NCBI GenBank assembly: GCA_905250025.1
Contig: CAJNOJ010000192.1
Span: forward strand, 124,001 to 188,000
Origin: Adineta ricciae
Taxonomy: Eukaryota > Rotifera > Eurotatoria > Adinetida > Adinetidae
Length of the DNA: 64,000 bases
Direction of reading: 5' to 3'
Shown: positions 1 through 10,674 of the stretch, one piece after another
How the letters are laid out: every line of letters begins with the position of its first letter
Numbering within the stretch: the first letter of the stretch is position 1
Position numbers and translations under genes: made by a program
Notes under the pieces: generated by a model
What the model was told of the DNA's origin: nothing
Database searches by the model: none
What the model saw: only the letters and a program-made list of their open reading frames with translations

Positions 1-23
1 TTATTTTGAAAATAACACAACAA

Positions 24-2024
24 TTAACTTTTTATCGAACTTTCATTTAATAACTTATCTTCATTTGTAGATTCGTTTGCTCGTTCCGTTTGGGAACCAC
101 GAATACTAAAATTACAAATCGTTTCAATATCTCTTTTACACTGACATACGAACCAAAGTAAACCCATCTGTTCTGTATCTTGAATCGTCTGTGGCAATGG
201 TTTATTCAACGTTTCCGGTAACATGAGAACAGTAAGTGCTGCGATCAATGACAATGTACCGAATAAAACAGTTGGAAGATTGATCCAAACGCGTGCCTAC
301 AAACATTTGAGTCATATCAAATACGAAGAAATTCTTGAGATACAGACTAACATATCATTGCTCGTTGTAGCAACAATTGCACCAACTCCTACGAAACGAA
401 TTGTTAAATAGATTTTGCAAAGAAAGAAGAAGATTCGTACGTGCAGACATTGAACACAATCCCATTCCTGTACTTCGCACTCGAGTGGGAAATAATTCAT
501 TCGAGTAAATATAAATCGTTCCATAACTAATCGAAACAAGAAATTTCGATGAAATATTCATTACAAATCTCAGAATTCCTCCACGCTGATCGTTGTATAT
601 CAAAATAGTCAAGAATGAAACAATCACAAAGCAAAATACTGCTGTTAAATAAGGAATTTTTCGACCGATACGATTTAAAGTAAGATAAATTGTAATGTAA
701 GCAAGAAGTTCTACACAAGCTGATGTTGTAAATGATACTAAAAGGAAATGAAATGAAGTCGATTCAATGTGTGAAAAGAATTTTACAGTATGGATCGAAA
801 CCCCATGAGCCAGTACTTTGAGAAACTCCATAATAAGCTAAATTTTGAACAAACCATTGAAAAAATAAATTGAAACTTATAATTAACATGATTTTCGATC
901 GAAATAATGACAAAATTCCAAATCGATCGTTCGAATCGTGCGATTTCTCAAGATCAGCAAACATTCTCCGACATGCTGCGTCATCAAACGACTTTTTATT
1001 CGTTTTCGCGATCTTTCTCAAGAGAATTTCCGCTTGTCTATATCGTCCTTTACTGAGTAACCATCTCGGCGATTCAGGTATAACACTAAACAAGAATTTC
1101 ATCAAATCATTTTTCATTTTACCGTTACTTACAAATGTAGAAATACAAATGGAGCTGTAAATAACGATAAAGCTAATGTTAAATGTCTCCATTCACGAAT
1201 AAAATAAGCAAAAAAACTTAAAACTAGTTGACCAAGTGCAAAACATATATGAAGACTTGTTCCAACAAGAAATTTCTTTTTCGGACCCACAAGTTCAGTG
1301 ACTACACGAAAACTTTTTCATTTTCAAATAAAGTAAATGTCAAATTTACCTAATACAAAATCAGTAATTCCAACGCCTCGAGTTACACAAGCTAAGATAA
1401 ATCGACCGAATGTATATGATAAATAACTTGGCCAAAATCCAAATAACTTTTTTTGAGGAAAAAACGTACAAATAAATCCCGAACATGCTGTCAATACCAA
1501 ACAAATGCTGATTATTGGTCGACGACCGTATCTTAATCATGCAGAAATGTTCGTTTTTTTCTCAACTTCCGTTATGCGAAATGGAGTTTATACTTATCAG
1601 CAAGAATTCCAAAGAATATCGAGCCAATCATATAACCGACGAAAAAAATGTTTTGTACCGTTGAACGAAAAACCGTTCGATCACAAACCATCGACCACTA
1701 TAGGAAAGAGAAATGAAAAACAAACATAATTTTACGGAATCAATCGTGAGTACTTCTTCAACAAGTGTATAATTGTAATATTTTTTATCAAATACAAAAT
1801 CGTAACACGCTTTTGTTTGATTATTCTGTTTGATATAACATCGTTGACATTCTCTCACTGAAATTTTCGTATTCGTTTTACAATATAATTCATCTGGTTG
1901 ATTTAAATGATAATGGTTTTGTGAATAAAGATTGTCGTTTTCATTTAATTTACAACGAAATGAAGGTGTGGCAGCAGTGAATGACCAAGTATAAACTACA
2001 ACTGAATAAAACAAAATCAAATAA
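24..2024 (-). CDS. SLC22-family organic ion transporter, copy 1 (5' exon missing)
   Basis: Major-facilitator carrier of the SLC22 (organic cation/carnitine transporter) family, expected in the plasma membrane. Family signatures read in order on the minus strand: extracellular loop start FTAATPSFRC near 1980, YGRRP near 1520, VGPKKK near 1290, IPESPRWLLSKGRY near 1080, LNRIGRK near 660, and the C-terminal LPETLNKPLPQTIQDTEQM near 200. Short introns fit between these blocks; splicing a 50-bp intron near 397-446 gives GMGLCSMSARVGAIVA, and a 51-bp intron with donor gtctgt near 300-350 leads into ARVWINLP. I see no certain lesion in the part present. The first exon (FDD...FGRFQ) is absent because the piece ends at an N (2025); a matching exon lies at 15000-15112. 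Substrate cannot be deduced. Confidence 0.85.
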
Positions 2025-2025
2025 N
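2025..2025. other. Single-N scaffold join
   Basis: The SLC22 copy 1 stops here just before exon 1, and unrelated sequence follows. The missing exon appears right of the join at 14999. Confidence 0.8.
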
Positions 2026-2097
2026 GTCTAGACGCAGCTCAAAACTAACTGCGTCTGGATGCGTTTACATTAAATTTCAAAATTAGGCAAAAAATCT

Positions 2098-2179
2098 TTC
2101 AGTTCATCTCAGATTCGAACTGAGTCGCCATCATAATCATCTTCTAATGGTCTTAGGCTATCCTCAAACATGAACTGAA
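2098..2179 (-). repeat. tRNA-like sequence (tRNA-derived repeat or pseudogene)
   Basis: On the minus strand a 10-bp perfect terminal stem (TTCAGTTCAT/ATGAACTGAA) encloses a perfect T-arm, CTCAG-TTCGAAT-CTGAG, which is a good Pol III B-box. The core is 76 nt. The D-arm and anticodon arm do not fold convincingly, so I call it tRNA-like rather than a functional tRNA. Confidence 0.4.
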
Positions 2180-2196
2180 TTTTTCTCTGACCTGCC

Positions 2197-2267
2197 GAGA
2201 TACAGATTTGAACAGATGAACCATCGATCAGTAGTCTTGAACATACACCACTAAGCTATACTTGCTC
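2197..2267 (-). repeat. Second tRNA-derived sequence with A and B boxes
   Basis: On the minus strand, TAGCTTAGTGG (2248-2258) matches an A-box and TGTTCAAATCT (2204-2214) a B-box, about 34 nt apart as in a tRNA gene. Acceptor and T stems do not pair, so it is a degenerate tRNA or SINE head. It lies 20 bp from the other tRNA-like element in the same orientation. Confidence 0.4.
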
Positions 2268-2957
2268 GAAACATATCAGTATAGAAAACGATATGTATCT
2301 GACTACACGCGTTTGAACTTACACAAATCAAGACAACGATATTTGTTTTATGTCGTTTCGAAGCAAACACAACTCATTGTCGTACGTTTCTTCAATAATC
2401 TCATACAATTTCAAACAAATTGGTATTTTACTCCTTCTCTATTTGTATCTGAGATTTCATTTACAATAACAAATACTGGACGAGATTCGGATAAGGTAGC
2501 TATTTATAGCCGATGAATTTCAACTGGTTTCCGACGTTTTGCCTCAAGAACAGATATAAACTGATCATTGAGAATATCTTTTCAATACTTAACAAGGATG
2601 ATTTCCATCTAACTACTCAAGTTCTGATAGAATATTTTGTAACTGAAAGTCTTTACATAAAGAAAACTGTTTTGATATTTTAAAAGACAGAGAATCAGTG
2701 GTTTTGGAACCGAAGTTAGCCTAAGCTAATAAAAGTAAACGCATTGAAATGCATCTCAAATGATTTATACTGTGTCTGAACGCGATTATACACAAAATTG
2801 CGTCAACATGCAACGGAAAATTATTTCATTTTGCGTCCAGACGCACTTCTATAATAATACGCATTTGGGCGCGATAAAATTGACTTTAAACCGCGTCTAA
2901 GTGCGACTTTCAAAGTCATATGCGTCTGAACGCGTTTATCCTGCGTCTGGTGCTTAC

Positions 2958-3298
2958 ATGGGTTGTAATTGCTCAACATTGTTCTACATAGAAAATCGTC
3001 TGTGCAAAAATGAATTACATAAAAAGAGCGAAGCCAAAAAGGTTTTCGGATATTCATAAATATTGATAAGAAATGTATCCTCATCATTCATATGATGTTT
3101 TTATAGTTAAACCATGTCAATGACGACATTCTAATCGATATTTTGAATAAAAATGAAAAAGATTTTTTAGCGAAAAAACTTTCGTATCTGCACAATGCGT
3201 TCATCGAAATACTGAGCCTCACTGATATTTCCAATGCAAAGGTAGACGATGGATGTTTCCATAAGAAAAATTTCTTAAAACTACAGTAGAAAGGCATT
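2958..3298 (+). CDS. Predicted small two-exon protein starting MGC, unknown
   Basis: A tentative gene found by splicing. The exon from ATG 2958 (MGCNCSTLFYIENRL...) ends ...SEAKK at a gttttcgg donor near 3042. A roughly 60-bp intron ends in tttttatag near 3105, and the second exon runs in frame (LNHVNDDILIDILNK...) to TAG at 3296-3298. The product is about 85 residues and hydrophilic. The MGCxC start would suit N-myristoylation plus palmitoylation. The second exon has a coding-like composition, but I recognise no family. It could instead be a relic exon. Confidence 0.35.
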
Positions 3299-3863
3299 CA
3301 GAAATATATCTGCTAATTTATATCATATGCCCCACATCTATAATGATCCAAGCAGGATAATTAACACGTTTACTATTTCGTTTTTTTTTTCATATAATTA
3401 TCAATTTATCTCGCATCATACATTTCAAGCCATCTTTCACTTTGATTAATACTTATAATTATAACAAACAACGTCGTCTTTGCATATACCGATCTTTCGA
3501 AAAGCTTTCTCACAGGTCTATTGAATATTCTCTGATAATTGTCTTTGCCGACAAAATGATATGTGTAAAAACTCGAGTGTAGCTTTTAGGATTTCGCTCA
3601 TGACATCAAACCATCTTAATTACAATGACATGAGTTATTAATAAAATTTGCGTGTATCTGTGCTAAGTTCAGTCATTAGACCGAGCGAGACGTGTCGCTT
3701 TATATTCCATTTTATCTTTTATATTTCCTTTCTATTCTCGCATGTTACTATAAACTGAGAATAACAGAGAACTTTCAAGAACATCAGTTTTTTTCTTGGT
3801 TTATAGTCTTTTACGTTCCCCTTCAGAAATTCGTGAATTCAGTTCACAGTACAGGCATTTTTC
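3299..3863. other. Intergenic, upstream of GPCR
   Basis: AT-rich spacer with no convincing coding region on either strand. It presumably holds the GPCR promoter and 5' UTR. Confidence 0.5.
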
Positions 3864-5025
3864 ATGACGCTGTTTCAAGATGCTCAACAACTATCTCTCT
3901 ATGCTGGTCTCTTTCTACTCGTTTTCGGTATAATTGGTAATGGAATTAATATTCTAGTCTTTACTAAAGTGCGAATTTATCGAATCAATCCCTGTACATT
4001 CTATTTTCTCATGGGTTCAATTGACAATCTCTTCTACATTTGTCTTAATCTTCCCATTCGAATTTTGATTGTTTCTTTTCAAATTGATGTTATTGGATCT
4101 TCCGATATATGGTGTAAAATACGAAACTTTCTTCTAACTGCTCCCAGTCTTATTTCCATCACCTTTTCATGTCTGGCTACCATCGATCAATTTTTCGTCA
4201 CATCAAAAAGTGCCTTCCTTCGAAATTGCAGTCAAATTAAATGGGCACATCGTATATCAATTCTGGTGATCATTTTCTGGTGTGTTTATTGTATTCATAT
4301 ATTCTTCGTAGTTCGAATTGTACCCAGTACGAAGGTTTGCACAAGTGACAACCCAAGCTATCTTGTCTATTCGGCAGTGTATCTACTTGCGATCATTTGT
4401 GGAATACCCGTTGGCATCATGANGTCAAATTAAATGGGCACATCGTATATCAATTCTGGTGATCATTTTCTGGTGTGTTTATTGTATTCATATATTCTTC
4501 GTAGTTCGAATTGTACCCAGTACGAAGGTTTGCACAAGTGACAACCCAAGCTATCTTGTCTATTCGGCAGTGTATCTACTTGCGATCATTTGTGGAATAC
4601 CCGTTGGCATCATGACTTTGTTTGGAATTTTAACGTATCGCAACATTCGCCAAACGATACGTCCTGCCGAGTTACACTACGATCGTCAATTGATACGCAT
4701 GACATTGATTCATGTTGCACTTGTTGCTGTTAGTTTAATACCGTATGGAATTAATAATGCGTATAGTTTAGTTACAGCTGGAACAGTGAAAAATCTGAAT
4801 CAGCAGATGATAGAATATCTTGTTAGTACAATTACGACTTTGGGTACATATCTATACTATGTGGTAAGCTGAATAAGCTTTGCATTTGACGATCCAATTT
4901 GTAACTTAATTTGTTTTTTGTAGGGAAGTTGTTATACGTTCTTATTAACATCGAATCGATTTCGTCAACGAGTGAAAAAGGAAATCATCTATTGGCATCG
5001 AAAAAATACAATCGGACCTGCTTAA
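3864..5025 (+). CDS. Rhodopsin-like seven-TM GPCR, orphan
   Basis: Plasma-membrane receptor. TM1 carries FGIIGNGINILVF (GN motif), TM2 lies around FLMGSIDNLFYI, a conserved Cys precedes TM3 (WCKIRNFLL), and the TM3 end has ATIDQFF in place of DRY. TM4 and TM5 follow (FWCVYCIHIFFVV, YLLAIICGIPVGIM), then TM6 (VALVAVSLIPYGINNAY) and TM7. A 60-bp intron at 4864-4923 precedes the tail GSCYTFLLTSNRFRQRVKK, ending at TAA 5023-5025. A 192-bp duplication around an N at 4423 repeats TM4-TM5; removing one copy restores a continuous reading frame (VGIM-TLFGILTYRN). This looks like one of the bdelloid peptide-receptor-like orphan GPCRs; the ligand is unknown. Confidence 0.85.
4231..4615. repeat. 192-bp direct duplication flanking a single N
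   Basis: Bases 4231-4422 and 4424-4615 are identical by eye and separated only by N at 4423. The unit falls inside the GPCR, and only its collapse gives an intact protein. Very likely an unmerged contig overlap. Confidence 0.9.
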
Positions 5026-5399
5026 TATTGTGAGAAGAAAGACTTGAACTACGAGTACTTTTCTTTGATCTAGACGCTCAATTAATTCTAATATTTTTAG
5101 TTTAGTTGTGTGTGTGACTATAAACCATTAAAGAATGTATAAATTCTATTCATGTCAATGAAACAGTGCGTGAGCAAATTCTTCATCGGGATAAGATTAC
5201 CTTTATTATTCTACGATCATCTCTCATTCTTTCACCGAAATCAGTATTTATCTCACTAATGTTTAGGAAGAGAAAAAAGAAAGCGAGAATTACGTTATCT
5301 TCAATATTTACGTTATCTTCAATATATTTACGTTATCTTCAATATATTTACCGTTTATAAACCGTTTCATTTATGGTGCTCTCTCACATTCGAAGATAA
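5026..5399. other. Intergenic with a short tandem repeat
   Basis: Spacer between the GPCR stop and the next start. It contains three copies of a 19-21 bp unit (TTACGTTATCTTCAATAT with a variable AT extension) at about 5290-5350. No gene seen. Confidence 0.6.
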
Positions 5400-6400
5400 A
5401 TGCAACTCTTCATCTTATTTTTCTTTTTAACAATTCAGTTTCCCGGTAATAATCCATTGCAATGCATGCATTACTACGGTATTCTTACCATTCCATCAGT
5501 GAACACATTAGATCTCCCTAAAGTCAAAGAACAAATAAACCAATCGGTCACTATTAAGAATAAAACAAGTTGTTACGCACACGTTGCCTTATTTTCTGAT
5601 TCGCAAACTTTGGTTCTTATTTTCGACGAAGTAGATTTATTCACTTTTACGGTCAATGTTGATGTTGCCGTTATGACTATTATCAATCTGTTGCGGAATG
5701 AAAATGAGACATTATTCAACAATATGATCGGATTTCTATGTGATAAGGAAGATCAATGCAATCGACTATTTATATTTGATTATCTTGAATGGCTATTTAG
5801 TACAAGATTCGAAGGTGCTGCAGCTGCAGTACGACCGTTGCTTCTTCCACAGAACAGTCAAACAGGTAATAAAATATTTTAGTTGTGTAAGTAAAGATAA
5901 AAATCTCCTTAGGTGTGTGTTATATCGATGAAAATGGGAATAGTCGACAATGTTCAAGTCGTGTTTGCTCATTTGCTATTCAATATAACCAAGCAGAGCG
6001 TGGGTGTTTTGAAACCTATACACGTACAATGGTTCTCGGAATCGGAATGAAAATGACTCTCCGGAAAACTGAACAGCAAGATTTAACTTTTACTCAATCA
6101 TTTGATCATCTTGCTTATATTTGTTCTGGTAATTTATGTAATAGCAAAACGAATGATGAGCAAATTAAGCAAATAGTGAAAGATTATTATAATGTTTCTT
6201 CTTTGGAAATAATGTTAAAAGAGAAATTTAATCGAGAATATTTACCAGATGTATCTTCGACGACCAGTACAACAGTCAAAACCACGTCGATCTTGTCAAC
6301 TGATCAAATGACTACGAGTTCACAAGGCCAAATCAGCTCGAGCTCGAAATTTCCTCTCATCTATGTGGCATTCCTCTTGTTGATTGAGAAATTCTTTTAA
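5400..6400 (+). CDS. Secreted Cys-rich, probably GPI-anchored protein
   Basis: Begins with a clear signal peptide (MQLFILFFFLTIQFPG). The ectodomain has about a dozen cysteines, including CDKEDQC, CYIDENGNSRQC, SSRVC and CSGNLCN; the CSGNLCN end resembles the closing CNxxN of Ly6/uPAR-type domains, though assignment is tentative. A Thr/Ser-rich stalk (TTSTTVKTTS) leads to a C-terminal hydrophobic tail (FPLIYVAFLLLIEKFF) ending without a cytoplasmic part, typical of a GPI signal. One intron, 5866-5912 (gtaata...cttag), joins QTG to VCYID in frame. Role unknown, probably cell surface. Confidence 0.7.
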
Positions 6401-8297
6401 ATTTTCAAGCATTCTTTAATGAAAATTCCTTCTTGATTGTATCGAATTATTTCGATAAAACTGATTTGATCATTCTTTCGATAACAATAACGTTGATTAA
6501 TCTATACATCTACCGTGTTTGAGTTTCTCAACAACCCGACATGAGTGTCTTTTCTCTATCCTCAAACCGATGATATAAGAAGCAGTTGTTCCAATAACTT
6601 CCGAGGAAAATCTATACAAAAGATGTCTAGATCCTACTCTCAATGATAAGCAGTTTGTTCTTCAATTGCAACTCAAATTCATCCTATTACATAGCTCGTT
6701 GAAACGCTATGAAAACGAAGTGATTCGTCTAACATAAAAACACACTGTAAGAAAAGATTTTCACAACTCAATTCCTTTCGTATTGACCGATATTCATTCA
6801 AACACATTGCCTCATTTTTTCTCGTTTGATCAATGACTGTAAATTAGGATCTGCAATATTCGCTGTTCATCTATAACTGATTTTATTATCGTTGTTGGTA
6901 GTATTATTGAACGACTTTGCTCAGTTTGTATGACCGATAAAATGCATATTTTTTCCTATTGGCAATGAATTTCTTCCTTCGCAGTATTCATCGACGTCAA
7001 ACATTGATCATACTCGACACAAAAAAGTACCGTTCAAATTCTGACAATTTAATTTGATTTTCAACATATAAACATATTTTTCGACAAATATTCATACAGA
7101 AAACAATCATAATATCACCCACACAATTACACGGTGCACTTTCCACCCAAAAAAAGAACCACAAAGTTCATCCGTCTACTGTAATTCCACATATTGACAA
7201 GCAGAGGAGAAGAAAAACATCATTGCAATTTTCTTTGAATATTTGAAAAGACACAATCAGACAAAACTACTATGACATTGATACGAACATCAACAATATT
7301 TCAAATGTATTACACAAACATGTCATCATATACACTATTGTGACTACATCAAGTATTCTGCAATACTAGAGATTATTAGCCATAAACAATTACATTTCAT
7401 ACTTCTTGTGCCATTTTTAAACATGTTTCACTGTATGATTTGACTGTGGAAATCATAAAACTTTAATGGAGTCGAACATACTCAACGCAATTACCAAATA
7501 AGCAGACAAAACAAGTCGTTTGAGAACTTAAATATAGTTTGGAGAATTGTCTCTTGGCCTTTAATCAATAAAGATTTACAATAAGAATTTTGCTTTAAAC
7601 ATAGAATATAATATGTAATCTACGTTACTACTTCTTATAGCAGCAATAATCTATTCTTAACAGATCCATATATAAAATATATTTCGATTCATCTCTACCT
7701 ATCTTCACTTTTTAACAACAATTCCATGAAGTCTAGTACCTTATTATACATCAAATCATTTGAAAATGTTCTGGCCATCACAGACACAATCGTATCTCGA
7801 CGAAAAATCAATTTCTTGATAACTAACTTCAATTATTATATCGTACATGTCTGCATATTTTGGAGGTCTATTCACATGAAATGTGCACATGTCGTGATGC
7901 GTTAGAATGCGGAAGAACAGAAATAAACTTTTTCACTAATGAAAAGAACAGCGCATAATATGTTACTTACAGTATTCGCATCTTTTCATGAAAAACTTTG
8001 TTTAACTTACGAAGGAGTGGGGATCTGAACTTCATGTTGTTATCGTCTCATTGTCACTTTCTACAAAACCAATAATAGAGTATAAACACTGAAATTATTT
8101 ACTTATCGACATTCAGTTCGTTTTCTCTTTCATAGCTTTTGTTCTCTAATTAGCCAAAAACTTTCTTGTACATGAAGAAAACGCGCATTTATGATGATTA
8201 AATATTAATCTGAAAGTTTTTCACTAAATGAAAAGTGATAAAGCGCATAGACAAACAGTGCACATTTTATTGTGTAAGCAGAAGAAACGAGTTAAAC
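6401..8297. other. Long AT-rich intergenic region
   Basis: About 1.9 kb with no supportable gene, RNA or repeat on either strand. I see only short open stretches and poly-A/T runs. Confidence 0.5.
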
Positions 8298-9929
8298 ATG
8301 TTACGAGTAGTTGTTCTCGTCTCGTTATTATCAATGGTTGATTGTCTCAAAATTGGAAAAATCGAAAACTACATATTCATAGGTGATATCAATAAAACAT
8401 TGATCAATGTAACGATAGATCAATGTACTTGTCAAATGTTACAATTAAATAAAATAATTTGTGTTCTGAATTATTTCTCATCGTCTCAAAGTTGTCAAAT
8501 CTTCTATTCGAATACAAACACAATTTAAGTCAAGTTTCAGTTCAATTCAACACTATTATTCGTCAATCAATCACTCATATCAATCATTGATAACCAAATA
8601 ACTGGTAAGGATTTCATAGATAATCATTTTCAAAACTAATTGAATCATCGCGTATAAATAAATATCTATAGCGAGAAGTTACCATTTTGTTAGTTGTACA
8701 ATTTCCACTACTCGACAATCGAGTATTTATCATTTTTCGCTACTCGATTTATACATTTCATTTTCTCATAAAATCTAAAGAATCAACCACGAGTACATCA
8801 TCGTCATCGTCATCGTCATCGTCAACATCATCATCATCGACAATGACAACACTAACACCTGCAGGTATGTAATATCTCAAAACCAATTACAGTTTCGTCG
8901 ATTTCACTATGTTTGTTGTGTTATTTAGTTTGGAGAGCAACTGCAACTCTAAACACTGCACGATATCAGCACACTGTTACACTTTTATCCAATGGTGCAG
9001 TTTTAATTGCAGGTGGATCCAATGGTAGCGTACCTCTTGATGGTGCTGAATTATATGACCCTTCGACTGACAGTTGGACGATAACCGGAAGTATGAATTC
9101 CGCTCGATTTGGTCACACTGCAACACTTCTAACCAATGGGAAAGTATTAGTGACTGGTGGATATGGTAGTGTGGGTATATTGTACAGTACTGAACTATAT
9201 GATCCATCAACAGGCATCTGGAAAACAACAGGAGATATGGACAGTGACCGAGACTATCATACAGCATCGCTTTTACCCAATGGGAAAATATTTGTTGTAG
9301 GCGGATATAGTTTTCTTGGTATTTTCGGCAATGCTGAATTATACGACCCATCGATGGGGACTTGGAAGATAGTCGTGAGGTTCTATACAAATCTGTTCAA
9401 TCATACGGCAACGGTTTTACCAGACGGTACAGTCTTAATTGTGGGTGGATATAGTACTAAGATTCTCAGTAGTGCTACCTTGTATGATCCATCAACCAGC
9501 ACTTTGACAACAAAAGCAAATATGAATACAGCACGAAGCAATCACACTGCAACTCTCTTATCAAATGGAAACGTGTTAGTTGTGGGTGGAAAGAGTATTA
9601 GCACTTTTCTTAACACTGCTGAATTATATAACCCATCAACAGACACTTGGACGATGATATCAAATATGAGCACGGCACGATCAAGACATTCTGCATCATT
9701 CTTACTAAATGGAACCGTTTTGGTCGCTGGTGGACAGAACAATGGAAGTTCTTGTGTTGACAGTGCTGAATTGTATAATCCAATAACAGGCATTTGGACA
9801 ATGATACCACGTATGAATACTGCTCGAGCATATCATACTGCATCAGTTTTACTCGATGGAAGAGTTTTAGTGGCAGGCGGATTGAATATTGGTACGAATA
9901 ATGCTCTCAACACCGTCGAGTTTTATTAG
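8298..9929 (+). pseudogene. Secreted kelch-repeat protein with in-frame stop
   Basis: The first exon starts MLRVVVLVSLLSMVDC (signal peptide) and encodes a small Cys domain (CTCQMLQL...CVLNYFSSSQSC). TAA at 8526-8528 interrupts the frame, but the same frame stays open for 25 more codons to a donor at 8605 (ACTG|gtaagg). The next exon, from 8781, is in phase and encodes a Ser-rich linker (ESTTSTSSSS), followed by an intron at about 8866-8929. The last exon holds about seven kelch repeats of ~49 residues with the pattern TARxxHTATLLxNGxVLVxGG...AELYDPSTxxWT, forming a beta-propeller. The stop could be a TTA to TAA change. If expressed from a downstream start the product would lack a signal peptide. 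Confidence 0.7.
8781..8865 (+). repeat. TCATCG microsatellite encoding Ser-rich linker
   Basis: Runs of TCATCG and TCATCA inside the kelch gene encode a poly-Ser/Thr linker between the N-terminal domain and the propeller. Likely O-glycosylated and length-variable. Confidence 0.6.
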
Positions 9930-10674
9930 CAGAACATCATGAAGAAATACCTTATTCAATAAACTAAATAATACCATTCATTATTGTAAACACATTTACA
10001 TATTATTGCTCGTTTTTATCTTTCATCAAATCATGAATGTTACTTTGGAAAAATAAAAAGTGATTTTATCATCGATGATCCTTTGTTTTTCTTTGGATCA
10101 AATAATTGACAAGGGATTTAGGACCAGCGTGTGGCGGAAAACACTGAAATGCACACTTCATCTTGGAATATTTTGTTTTTGTGATATTTATACGATTTTT
10201 TCATTTGATAAAGTCAAGAGAAAGGTTAAAGAAGAAACACGTAAGATCGCAGATTTCATTGTTTATCAAATGAGAAGTCAACATCGTACTCTTGTCTTCA
10301 CTAATTTTCTAATTGCTATTCTAGAAGGAATTTTCTTTCAAATTAACTAAGCAATACTTGAAACATTTTCGATCTGAATATCTTCATAACACTCAATGTC
10401 GTTTGAAATAACACGAACAATCCCGAGCATTTACTACTGATGTTCTATCAGCATTGACTTATGAGACAAACCGAAAGTATCGCGATTGATAGAAAAGTTG
10501 AATGCATCATTATTGGAACCATTACACAGAAAAATTAGATACTAAAAACATGTTTAGAGAAATGGTTACTCGTTTGCTGATACTGCTTCATTCCATAATA
10601 CAGCATTCATGAAATTTGGCGTATTTTTCTCTCGAAAACTCAAGTAAGTCTTTATTTTGAAGACAACACAGCAA
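9930..10674. other. Intergenic between kelch gene and SLC22 copy 2
   Basis: Contains an unrecognised open frame, 10060-10350 (+), ending ...RTLVFTNFLIAILEGIFFQIN with a Lys-rich middle (DKVKRKVKEETRKIADF). I see no homologue, splice context or codon signal strong enough to call it a gene. Confidence 0.35.

Larger units (their letters stand above)
2027..2955. repeat. Scattered GCGTCTG/ACGCG motif cluster
   Basis: Variants of a short motif, GCGTCTGgACGCG, recur in both orientations near 2030, 2053, 2772, 2834 (palindromic TGCGTCCAGACGCA), 2898, 2921 and 2941. The spacing is irregular, so this is not a simple tandem array. It may be a decayed satellite or transposon-derived repeat. No function is assigned. 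Confidence 0.4.

Noticed and set aside
2101..2176. Functional tRNA gene
   Set aside because: Acceptor and T arms are perfect, but the D and anticodon arms do not fold into a credible cloverleaf with a clear anticodon.
5290..5350. CRISPR-like or regulatory array
   Set aside because: Three short AT-rich tandem units without unique spacers; a simple minisatellite in a eukaryotic genome.
8977..9843. Open frames antisense to the kelch exon
   Set aside because: They mirror the repetitive sense coding sequence and have no independent features.
10060..10350. 96-codon open frame as a gene
   Set aside because: No homologue, start context or splicing evidence; kept only as a note on the intergenic region.
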